From Streptomyces sp. NBC_00448 (GTDB taxonomy: Bacteria; Actinomycetota; Actinomycetes; Streptomycetales; Streptomycetaceae), in contig NZ_CP107913.1 of assembly GCF_036014115.1 (NCBI RefSeq), positions 992,001-1,056,000 on the forward strand: a stretch of DNA of 64,000 bases, given 5' to 3'. The notes beneath the pieces were generated by a model that saw only the letters and a list, made by a program, of their open reading frames with translations, had not been told where the DNA came from and did not search any database. Shown one piece after another: positions 17,368 through 24,824 of this stretch (within the stretch, counting starts at the first letter, position 1; every line of letters begins with the position of its first letter). Made by a program: the position numbers and the translations under genes.

Positions 17368-18405
17368 ATGGCAACGGCAGCAGGCGGCGGTGCGCGCGAG
17401 GTGCGGTTGGCGGAGGTGCCGAAGGGGCTGCCCGAGGCGCGGCACTTCACGGTGGCGGAGGGGCCGGTGCCGCGGCCGGGGCCGGGCGAGGTGCTGGTGC
17501 GCAACCGCCACTTCGTGGTCTTCGCCGCGCTGCGCACCCTGATGGGCGGCGCGGTCCAGGACACGCCGATGCCGCCGCTACGGGCCGGGGACACGCTCTT
17601 CGGCCCGGCGGTCGCGGAGGTGGTGACGGCGCCGGACGGCAGCGCGCTGCGGCCGGGCACCCCGGTGCTGCACATGCTCGGCTGGCGCGAGTACGCTGTG
17701 CTGCCCGCGGACCAGTGCGTACGGCTGGACCAGGACGGCGCGCTGCCCGAGCCGGTCCAGTACCTCAACCAGGGCTCCACCGCCTACGGGGCGCTGACCC
17801 GGCTCGGCGAGGTGCGCGCCGGCGACACCGTGCTGGTCACCGGGGCGGCGGGGGCGGTGGGCACGCTGGCCGGGCAGATCGCGCGGCAGCTGGGCGCCGG
17901 GCGGGTGATCGGCACCACCGGCTCGGCGGAGAAGGCCGAGCGGCTGGTCGCCGAGCTGGGCTACGACGCGGCGGTGCTGCGCGGCGCCGGCCCCGGGTCC
18001 TTCGCGCAGCGGCTGGCGGAGGCGGCGCCGGACGGGGTGGACGTCCTGCTCGACAACGTGGGCGGGGAGCAGCTCACGGCGGCCGTGGACGTCGCCCGCA
18101 AGGGGGCGCGGTTCGCGCTGGTCGGGGCCCTGTCGGGGCAGCTGGACGCGGACGGCGACGGCGGTGCCGCGCCCACCGTCATCGACAGCTACCGGCTGAT
18201 CCTGCGAGGCGTGTCGGTGCGCGGCTACGCCGGCATGGAGCACCTGGACGTGGCCCCGGAGTGGACCGCCCGCTTCGGCGCGTGGCTGCGCTCGGGCGGC
18301 ATCGACTTCCCGCACACCCGGGTCGCGGGCATCGAACGGGCGCCCCAGGCGTTGGAGGACTTGGTACGCGGCCGCCATTTCGGCACGGTGGTCGTGGACG
18401 TCTGA
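17368..18405 (+). CDS. NADP-dependent alkenal/quinone-type oxidoreductase (medium-chain family)
   Basis: 345 residues from ATG 17368. It belongs to the zinc-free medium-chain reductases (leukotriene-B4 dehydrogenase/CurA group): PGPGEVLVRNRHFVVFAALR, the Rossmann motif LVTGAAGAVGTLAGQIARQL, GTTGSAEKAERLVAELGYDA, DVLLDNVGGEQL and YRLILRGVSVRGYAGMEHL. These enzymes reduce activated double bonds and detoxify reactive carbonyls or quinones. It precedes a MerR regulator by 66 bp, and the promoter upstream has MerR-type spacing, which suggests inducible detoxification. Confidence 0.88.
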   Translation: MATAAGGGAREVRLAEVPKGLPEARHFTVAEGPVPRPGPGEVLVRNRHFVVFAALRTLMGGAVQDTPMPPLRAGDTLFGPAVAEVVTAPDGSALRPGTPVLHMLGWREYAVLPADQCVRLDQDGALPEPVQYLNQGSTAYGALTRLGEVRAGDTVLVTGAAGAVGTLAGQIARQLGAGRVIGTTGSAEKAERLVAELGYDAAVLRGAGPGSFAQRLAEAAPDGVDVLLDNVGGEQLTAAVDVARKGARFALVGALSGQLDADGDGGAAPTVIDSYRLILRGVSVRGYAGMEHLDVAPEWTARFGAWLRSGGIDFPHTRVAGIERAPQALEDLVRGRHFGTVVVDV

Positions 18406-18471
18406 GGCAGGGCTGGGGCAGGTCGGGGGCGGGCCGCGGTGGGCGGCTCCCCGGCGGACAGGAGGTCACGC

Positions 18472-19080
18472 ATGCGCACCGGGCGGATTCCCGCGCTCTC
18501 GTACGCGGGCGGCGCGGAAACGACGGTCGAGCCGCGGTCCGGGGCCGCCGGGCGGACCGGCGGCTCCGCGCCGCCGCCCGGGCTCGCGGACCCGCGCCGC
18601 CGCGCCCGGACCGGAAGCGCGGTCGCCGTCGAGGCCGCCGCGCACCCGGTCCCCGCCCAGGGCGGCCCGGCCGGCGTCGACGGCCGGCGGCCTGGCGAGC
18701 CCGCCCTGCTGCGGATCGGGGACGCGGCGGCCGCGGCCGGCACCACACCGCGGGCGCTGCGCTTCTACGAGCAGCGCGGCCTGCTGCCGGCGCCGGGCCG
18801 TACGGCGTCGGGGCAGCGGCAGTACGGGCCCGGCGACGTCGCCCGGGTGCGGCTGATCCGCGACCTGCTGGCGGCGGGCTTCACGGTGGCGGACCTGCGC
18901 GGGCTGGCGCCCCGGCTGCACCAGCTGGTGGACCGGCCCGCGCCGCGCTGCGTCCCGGAGCCGGGCGGCGTGGTCGCCCGCAGGCTCGCGGCGCTCGACG
19001 CGGAGATCGACCGCCTCACGCAGTTGCGCGAACGGCTGACCCTGCGGCTCGCCGGGGAGCCCTCGGACGCCGACGCCTGA
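18472..19080 (+). CDS. MerR-family regulator with long N-terminal extension
   Basis: 202 residues from ATG 18472, five bases after AGGAGGT; a further in-frame start at 18439 lacks such a site. Residues 1-76 are low complexity. Residues ~79-148 form the MerR DNA-binding domain: LLRIGDAAAAAGTTPRALRF, YEQRGLLPAPGRTASGQRQY and VRLIRDLLAAGFTVADLRGL. The short C-terminus is a coiled dimer helix (LAALDAEIDRLTQLRERLTL) with one Cys nearby (CVPEPG). It probably controls the reductase gene upstream. Effector unknown. Confidence 0.85.
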   Translation: MRTGRIPALSYAGGAETTVEPRSGAAGRTGGSAPPPGLADPRRRARTGSAVAVEAAAHPVPAQGGPAGVDGRRPGEPALLRIGDAAAAAGTTPRALRFYEQRGLLPAPGRTASGQRQYGPGDVARVRLIRDLLAAGFTVADLRGLAPRLHQLVDRPAPRCVPEPGGVVARRLAALDAEIDRLTQLRERLTLRLAGEPSDADA

Positions 19081-19120
19081 CGGCCCTCCGTCCGAGCCGG
19101 GCGGCTCCCTCCGAGGCCGC

Positions 19121-19381
19121 GCCCCGCCCCTGAGCCGGGCGGCTCCCGCACCCGAGCCGCGCCGCGCCGCGCCCGCAGAGCGCCGTACGGACCCGCCGTC
19201 GCGCGAGCCGCACACCTTCCGCGCCCGCCCGCGCCCGCCTTTGCCCGTACGGCCCCGCCCCTGAGCCGGGCGGCTCCCGCACCCGAACCGCGCCACGCCA
19301 CGCCCGCAGAGCGCCGTACGGACCCGGCACCACGCGCGAGCCGCACACCTTCCGCGCCCGCCCGCGCCCGTACGGCCCCCG
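19121..19381. repeat. Two-unit tandem duplication, period 131 bp
   Basis: Unit 1 (19121-19251) and unit 2 (19252 to about 19381) both begin GCCCCGCCCCTGAGCCGGGC and both contain CGCAGAGCGCCGTACGGACC and GAGCCGCACACCTTCCGCGC. They differ by scattered substitutions and a few indels. A degenerate partial third copy precedes unit 1 (19091-19120). The array is non-coding, between the MerR gene and the hydrogenase operon. Confidence 0.85.
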
Positions 19382-19777
19382 CGCCTCGTACCCGCCCGCC
19401 CGCCCGCACGCGCCGCGTCCCGTACGCCTTCCGCGGCCGGCCGGCGACCCCAACTCCTCGGCCGGCCACGGCCGTACACCCTCATGCCCGCCAAGTGGTC
19501 CTGTTCGCGGGTCCGCTTTCGTGTGACAGCGCGGCGGCGGCGGACGGGCGCCGCGTGCGGTCGGGCGGAGGATCTCGGGTGAGCGGGTGACGCGTCCGGC
19601 ACGCCGTGCCGGGTCGCGCTCCGAGGAGGACCGGTGCGCACCCTGCCACCGGCCGCCGACGGCTTTCCGGGGCGCCACCGTAATGGCTGCGCCTGATCGC
19701 CCGTGGCCCTCCGGCACACCGCAGGGTGGTGTCTGACATGCGATGTTCCGTCCGTACCTCCCGCAGGAGGAAATCCC
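19382..19777. other. Leader region of the hydrogenase operon
   Basis: About 400 bp. It must contain the operon promoter, but I find no clear -35/-10 pair of the vegetative class, so an alternative sigma factor or activator is plausible. A strong AGGAGG lies 9 bases before the ATG at 19778. No small gene recognised. Confidence 0.4.
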
Positions 19778-20863
19778 ATGAGCGCACCGTCGCCGGCCCC
19801 GGCCGGCACCTCGCAGGACAGTGACCCGGCCGGCGACGAGTCACCGATCCACATCCTCTGGATCAACGCGGGGCTCAGTTGCGACGGCGACTCGGTCTCG
19901 CTGACCGCCGCCACCCAGCCGAGCATCGAGGAGATCGCCCTCAGCGTGCTGCCGGGCCTGCCCAAGATCCAGGTGCACTGGCCGCTGATCGACTTCGAGT
20001 GCGGCCCGGTCGGCGGCGCCGACACCTTCATCGAGTGGTTCTTCAAGGGCGAGCGCGGCGAGATCGACCCGTTCGTGCTGGTCGTCGAGGGCTCGATCCC
20101 GAACGAGTCGATCAAGGCCGAGGGCTACTGGAGCGGCTTCGGCGACGACCCGGAGACCGGCCAGCCGATCACCACCAGCGAGTGGATCGACCGGCTCGCC
20201 CCGAAGGCCCTGGCCGTGGTGGCGATCGGCACCTGCGCCACCTACGGCGGCATCCACGCCATGGCCGGCAACCCGACCGGCGCGATGGGCGTGCCGGACT
20301 ACCTGGGCTGGGACTGGAAGTCGCACGCGGGCATCCCGATCGTGTGCGTGCCCGGCTGCCCGATCCAGCCGGACAACTTCTCCGAGACGCTGGTGTACCT
20401 GCTGCACCAGGCGGCCGGCTCGGCCCCGATGATCCCGCTGGACGACCAGCTGCGGCCCGCCTGGCTCTTCGGCGCGACCGTGCACGAGGGCTGCGACCGG
20501 GCCGGCTACTACGAGCAGGGGCAGTTCGCCGCGACGTACGACTCCCCCAAGTGCCTGGTGAAGCTGGGCTGCTGGGGTCCGGTGGTGAAGTGCAACGTGC
20601 CCAAGCGCGGCTGGATCAACGGCGTCGGCGGCTGCCCGAACGTCGGCGGCATCTGCATCGCCTGCACGATGCCCGGCTTCCCGGACAAGTTCATGCCCTT
20701 CATGGACGAGCCGCCCGGCGGCAAGGTCTCCAGCACGCTCAGCGGCGTGTACGGCTCGGTGATCCGCAGGCTGCGCTCGGTGACCCTGCACACCGTGGAC
20801 CAGGAGCCCAAGTGGCGGCACCCCGAGGCGGAGTTGACCACGGGCTACCGCCCGCCGTGGTGA
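19778..20863 (+). CDS. hhyS: [NiFe] hydrogenase small subunit, group 1h (former group 5), high-affinity type
   Basis: 361 residues, RBS AGGAGG. It carries three Fe-S clusters passing electrons from the active site. Visible ligands: proximal Cys35, Asp38 (SCDGDS, where other groups have Cys), Cys153 (GTCATYGG) and Cys194 (CVPGCPIQPDN); distal His236, Cys239, Cys259, Cys265; medial Cys272, Cys286, Cys293, Cys296. The Asp in the proximal set is the known hallmark of the oxygen-insensitive actinobacterial-type enzyme of Ralstonia. There is no Tat signal, so the enzyme is cytosolic or membrane-associated on the inner face. It oxidises H2 at atmospheric traces together with the large subunit 139 bp downstream. 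Confidence 0.96.
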   Translation: MSAPSPAPAGTSQDSDPAGDESPIHILWINAGLSCDGDSVSLTAATQPSIEEIALSVLPGLPKIQVHWPLIDFECGPVGGADTFIEWFFKGERGEIDPFVLVVEGSIPNESIKAEGYWSGFGDDPETGQPITTSEWIDRLAPKALAVVAIGTCATYGGIHAMAGNPTGAMGVPDYLGWDWKSHAGIPIVCVPGCPIQPDNFSETLVYLLHQAAGSAPMIPLDDQLRPAWLFGATVHEGCDRAGYYEQGQFAATYDSPKCLVKLGCWGPVVKCNVPKRGWINGVGGCPNVGGICIACTMPGFPDKFMPFMDEPPGGKVSSTLSGVYGSVIRRLRSVTLHTVDQEPKWRHPEAELTTGYRPPW

Positions 20864-21002
20864 CCGGCGCCCGGCCCGCGGCGGCCGGTGGCCGGCCGCC
20901 GCGCACCCCCGGCTCCGGCTCCGGCTCCCGCAGCTCACCCAGCTCCCCCAGTTCCCCCGACTCCCCTGAACGACTCGCACGACGAAGGGCACGGCAGAGA
21001 CG

Positions 21003-22790
21003 ATGAGTTCACCGACGACGAAGGCGGCCGGCGACGGCAGCGGTCTGGTGGAGATGGCCTGGGACCCGATCACCCGGATCGTGGGCAGCCTGGGCATCCA
21101 CACGAAGATCGACTTCAAGCAGAAGAAGGTCGCCGAGTGCTACAGCACCTCGTCGGTCTTCCGCGGCTACAGCGTCTTCATGCGCGGCAAGGACCCGCGC
21201 GACGCGCACTTCATCACCAGCCGGATCTGCGGGATCTGCGGCGACAACCACGCGACCTGCTCGGTGTACGCGCAGAACATGGCGTACGGCGTGAAGCCCC
21301 CGCACCTGGCCGAGTGGATCATCAACCTCGGCGAGTCCGCGGAGTACATGTTCGACCACAACATCTTCCAGGAGAACCTGGTCGGGGTCGACTACTGCGA
21401 GCGGATGGTCCGCGAGACCAACCCGGGCGTGCTGGAGCTGGCCGAGCGCACCGAGGCGCCGCACGCCGGCGAGCACGGCTACAAGACGATCGCGGACATC
21501 ATGCGCTCGCTCAACCCGATCGAGGGCGAGTTCTACCGCGAGGCGCTCCAGGTCAGCCGCTACACGCGGGAGATGTTCTGCCTGATGGAGGGGCGCCATG
21601 TGCACCCCTCCACGCTCTACCCGGGCGGTGTCGGCACCGTCGCGTCGGTGCAGCTGTTCACCGACTACCTCAGCCGCCTGATGCGCTACGTCGAGTTCAT
21701 GAAGCGCGTGGTGCCGCTCCACGACGACCTGTTCGACTTCTTCTACGAGGCGCTGCCCGGCTACGAGGAGGTCGGCCGGCGCCGGGTGCTGCTCGGCTGC
21801 TGGGGCGCGCTCAACGACCCCGAGTACTGCGACTTCACCTACCGCAACATGACCGACTGGGGCCGGCGGATGTTCGTCACCCCGGGCGTGATCGTGGACG
21901 GCAAGCTCGTCACCAACGACCTCACCGAGATCAACCTCGGCATCCGCATCCTGCTGGGCAGTTCGTACTACGAGGACTGGGCGGGCAAGGAGCAGTTCGT
22001 CACGCACGACCCGCTCGGCAACCCCGTCGACCCGCGGCACCCGTGGAACCAGCACACCATCCCGCAGCCGCAGAAGCGCAACTTCGACGACAAGTACAGC
22101 TGGGTGATGTCGCCGCGCTGGTTCGACGGCAAGGAACACCTGGCGCTGGACACCGGCGGCGGCCCGATCGCCCGGCTGTGGTCCACGGCGCTGTCCGGCC
22201 TGGTCGACATCGGCTACGTGCAGGCGACCGGCCACAGCGTGAAGATCAACCTGCCGCGGACCATGACGAAGCCGGAGACGAGCTTCGAGTGGAAGATCCC
22301 GAAGTGGTCCAACGCGCTGGAGCGCAACCGCGCCCGCACCTACTTCCAGGCGTACGCCGCCGCGGTCGCGCTGCACTTCGCGGAGAAGGGCCTGGCCGAG
22401 GTGCGGGCCGGGCGCAGCCAGACCTGGGAGAAGTTCGAGGTGCCGGACGAGGGTCTGGGCTGCGGCTTCACCGAGGCGGTGCGCGGTGTGCTGTCGCACC
22501 ACATGGTGATCCGCGACGGCAAGATCGCCAACTACCACCCGTACCCGCCGACCCCGTGGAACGCCAGCACCCGTGACACGTACGGCACGCCGGGCCCGTA
22601 CGAGGACGCGGTGCAGAACACGCCGATCTTCGAGGAGAACTCTCCGGAGAACTTCAAGGGCATCGACATCATGCGGGCGGTGCGCAGCTTCGACCCGTGC
22701 CTGCCGTGCGGGGTGCACATGTACGTCGGCGGCGGCAAGACCGTCGAGCAGATGCACGTGCCGACCGGGCTGAGCGGGATGGGCGGATGA
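21003..22790 (+). CDS. hhyL: [NiFe] hydrogenase large subunit, group 1h
   Basis: 595 residues. Nickel-iron ligands are the L1 motif RICGICGDNH (Cys76, Cys79, His83) and the L2 motif DPCLPCGVH (Cys566, Cys569, His572). A 23-residue tail follows His572 and should be removed by the endopeptidase encoded downstream once nickel is inserted. The N-terminal MAWDPITRIVGSLGIHTKID is typical of the group. The ATG at 21003 has only a weak purine-rich site (GAAGGG, rather distant). The stop overlaps the next gene by four bases. Confidence 0.97.
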   Translation: MSSPTTKAAGDGSGLVEMAWDPITRIVGSLGIHTKIDFKQKKVAECYSTSSVFRGYSVFMRGKDPRDAHFITSRICGICGDNHATCSVYAQNMAYGVKPPHLAEWIINLGESAEYMFDHNIFQENLVGVDYCERMVRETNPGVLELAERTEAPHAGEHGYKTIADIMRSLNPIEGEFYREALQVSRYTREMFCLMEGRHVHPSTLYPGGVGTVASVQLFTDYLSRLMRYVEFMKRVVPLHDDLFDFFYEALPGYEEVGRRRVLLGCWGALNDPEYCDFTYRNMTDWGRRMFVTPGVIVDGKLVTNDLTEINLGIRILLGSSYYEDWAGKEQFVTHDPLGNPVDPRHPWNQHTIPQPQKRNFDDKYSWVMSPRWFDGKEHLALDTGGGPIARLWSTALSGLVDIGYVQATGHSVKINLPRTMTKPETSFEWKIPKWSNALERNRARTYFQAYAAAVALHFAEKGLAEVRAGRSQTWEKFEVPDEGLGCGFTEAVRGVLSHHMVIRDGKIANYHPYPPTPWNASTRDTYGTPGPYEDAVQNTPIFEENSPENFKGIDIMRAVRSFDPCLPCGVHMYVGGGKTVEQMHVPTGLSGMGG

Positions 22791-23335
22791 CCGCGGCGGT
22801 GGCGCCGCCCGACGCCGAACTGGCCGGGCGGCGGGTCGAGGAGGTGCTCGACAAGCTGGCCGCGTCCGGCGACCGGGCGGCGTGCGCGGCGGCCGAGGAG
22901 CTTGTGCGGGCGCTGATGGACTTCTACGGCGCCGGGCTCGCCCGGGTGCTGGCGCTGCTCGGGCAGACCGAGCCGAAGGCGCTGGAGCGGCTGCTGCGCG
23001 ACGAGCCGGTGTCGGCGATGCTCGTGCTGCACGACCTGCACCCGGAGCCGCTGGAGGAGCGGATCGCCCGCGCGCTGGCGGGGGTGCCGGGCAAGCCGGT
23101 GGAGCTGATCGGCTTCGACGCGGCGACCGGGGTGCTGCGGGTGCGGGCCGCCGAGTCCGGCGGCTGCGGGTGTGGCGGTGGCGACGACGGCGACGCGCTG
23201 CGTACGTCGGTCGAGGACGCGCTGGCGTGCTTCACGAGCGAGGTCCGCGCGGTGGAGGTCGAGTCGCCCGGCGGCGCGGCCGAGCCGGTGCTGCTCCAGA
23301 TCACCCGGCGGCCGCAAGCGGCGGGGGCGTCGTGA
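22787..23335 (+). CDS. NifU-domain-like accessory protein of the hydrogenase cassette
   Basis: 182 residues from an ATG overlapping the large-subunit stop (ATGA). An all-helical N-terminal half (VEEVLDKLAAS, AAEELVRALMDFYGAGLARV) is followed by a NifU C-terminal-like domain. Instead of the classical CxxC it has GGCGCGGG (Cys127, Cys129, spacing CxC), then RTSVEDALACFTSEVRAVEV. NifU domains carry Fe-S clusters for delivery, so a role in loading the many clusters of the small subunit is likely, or a bound cluster could pass electrons. Conserved in actinobacterial cassettes of this type. Confidence 0.8.
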   Translation: MTAAVAPPDAELAGRRVEEVLDKLAASGDRAACAAAEELVRALMDFYGAGLARVLALLGQTEPKALERLLRDEPVSAMLVLHDLHPEPLEERIARALAGVPGKPVELIGFDAATGVLRVRAAESGGCGCGGGDDGDALRTSVEDALACFTSEVRAVEVESPGGAAEPVLLQITRRPQAAGAS

Positions 23336-24102
23336 GCGCACCGACCGGCCAGGGCCCGGGCACGGTTCCCGGCCTCGGCTCCGGCACCGGCTCCGGCCCC
23401 CTGCTGACCGGGCTGCGGCGGTTCGCCGCGGCCGCCCGGGCCGAGCGGGAGCGGCCGGAGCGGTGCGAGCTGTGCGGGGTGGACGTGGCGCCGGGCGCCC
23501 ACCGGCACCTGGTCGACACCGAGAAGCGGGCGCTGGCCTGCGCGTGCGTGGCGTGCGCGCTGCTCTTCGACAGCCGGGGCGCGGCCGGCGGCCGGTTCCG
23601 GGCCGTACCCGACCGGTACCTCGCCGACCCCGGGCACGTGTGGGACGACGGCGTCTGGGAGCGGCTGCAGATCCCGGTCGGGGTGGCGTTCTTCTTCCGG
23701 AACGCCGCGCTGGACCGGCTGGTGGCGCAGTACCCGAGCCCGGCCGGCGCGACCGAGAGCGAGCTGGACCCGGACACCTGGCAGGACGTGCTGGCCGGCA
23801 GCCGGCTGGCGCAGGTGCTCGAACCCGACGTGGAGGCGCTGCTGGTGCGCCGGGCCGAGGGCCGGTACGCGTGCTTCCTGGTGCCGATCGACATCTGCTA
23901 CGAGCTGGTCGGGCGGATGCGGCTGCGCTGGCAGGGCTTCGACGGGGGCGCGGAGGCGCGCGCGGACCTGGAGCGGTTCTTCGCCGAGGTCGCCCGCCGG
24001 GCCAGGCCGGTGCCCGCGGAGGGACGGCCCGAACCGGAGGACGCGCCGGGAACGGGGACCGTACCGGGGTCCGGGGCGGCGGCCGGGGGCGTGCGGCCGT
24101 GA
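23332..24102 (+). CDS. DUF5947-family hydrogenase-cassette protein
   Basis: 256 residues from a GTG overlapping the preceding stop (GTGA). After a Gly/Thr-rich leader comes LRRFAAAARAERERPERCEL with a CELCG pair, HRHLVDTEKRALACACVACA with further cysteines, and WERLQIPVGVAFFFRNAALD. The Cys pattern (CxxC ... CxCxxC) suggests zinc or Fe-S binding, a rubredoxin-like possibility. The C-terminal part contains CFLVPIDICYELVGRMRLRW. Known only as a companion of group 1h hydrogenases; an electron-transfer or assembly role is inference. Confidence 0.78.
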   Translation: MSAPTGQGPGTVPGLGSGTGSGPLLTGLRRFAAAARAERERPERCELCGVDVAPGAHRHLVDTEKRALACACVACALLFDSRGAAGGRFRAVPDRYLADPGHVWDDGVWERLQIPVGVAFFFRNAALDRLVAQYPSPAGATESELDPDTWQDVLAGSRLAQVLEPDVEALLVRRAEGRYACFLVPIDICYELVGRMRLRWQGFDGGAEARADLERFFAEVARRARPVPAEGRPEPEDAPGTGTVPGSGAAAGGVRP

Positions 24103-24824
24103 CGGAGTTCTCGTTCTCGTGCGAGGCGGTGCGCGCCGACCCGTACGCCGCCGGGCCCACCCTGGTCTACCGGCTGCGGCTGACCGCGACGCCTGGCGTG
24201 CGGGTGCACGCGATGGCGTTGCGCTGCCAGATCCGGATCGAACCCGCCCGCCGCGGCTACGCGGACGCGGAGGCGGAGGGCCTGGCCGACCTGTTCGGCG
24301 AGCGGTCCCGGTGGGGCGGCAGCATGCTGCCGGTGCAGTTCGCGCAGGTCTCGCTGATGGTGCCCGGCTTCACCGGCGAGACGGAGGTCGACCTGCCGGT
24401 GCCGTGCACGTACGACCTGGACATCGCGGCGACGCGGTACTTCCACGCCCTTCAGGAGGGCGAGGTGCCGCTGCTGATGCTCTTCTCCGGCACCGCGTTC
24501 ACCGGGCCCGGCGGCTACCAGGTGGAGCCGGTGCCGTGGGACCGCGAGGCGCCTTTCCGGATGCCGGTCGCGGTGTGGCGGGCGATGGTCGAGCAGCACT
24601 TCCCCGGCTGCGGCTGGCTGAGGCTGCCCCGCGACACGATGGACGCCCTGCTCGCCTACCGCTCCGAGCGGGCACTGCCGTCCTGGGACGCGACGGTACG
24701 GGCGCTGCTCGCCGCCGACCGGCCCGCCGAGGGGGCCCGCCCGGACCTGCCCCGCCCCTCCGCGTTCGCCCCGTTCACCCCGGCCGAGCCGGCCCCGCCC
24801 TCCCCCGACAGGACCGCCACGTGA
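24099..24824 (+). CDS. DUF6084-family hydrogenase-cassette protein
   Basis: 241 residues from a GTG overlapping the preceding stop. Beta-strand-rich: FSCEAVRADPYAAGPTLVYR, VHAMALRCQIRIEPARRGY, FAQVSLMVPGFTGETEVDLP, CTYDLDIAATRYFHALQEGE, VPLLMLFSGTAF. It ends with a Pro/Ala-rich tail. There are no obvious cofactor motifs or membrane spans. The family name is from memory of how similar operons are annotated. Its strict coupling between two other cassette genes implies a dedicated role, perhaps scaffold or assembly. Confidence 0.7.
   Translation: MTEFSFSCEAVRADPYAAGPTLVYRLRLTATPGVRVHAMALRCQIRIEPARRGYADAEAEGLADLFGERSRWGGSMLPVQFAQVSLMVPGFTGETEVDLPVPCTYDLDIAATRYFHALQEGEVPLLMLFSGTAFTGPGGYQVEPVPWDREAPFRMPVAVWRAMVEQHFPGCGWLRLPRDTMDALLAYRSERALPSWDATVRALLAADRPAEGARPDLPRPSAFAPFTPAEPAPPSPDRTAT

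Noticed and set aside
19178..19340. The 131-bp direct repeats as a CRISPR or attachment site
   Set aside because: Only two adjacent imperfect long units with no spacers, no cas genes and no integrase nearby.
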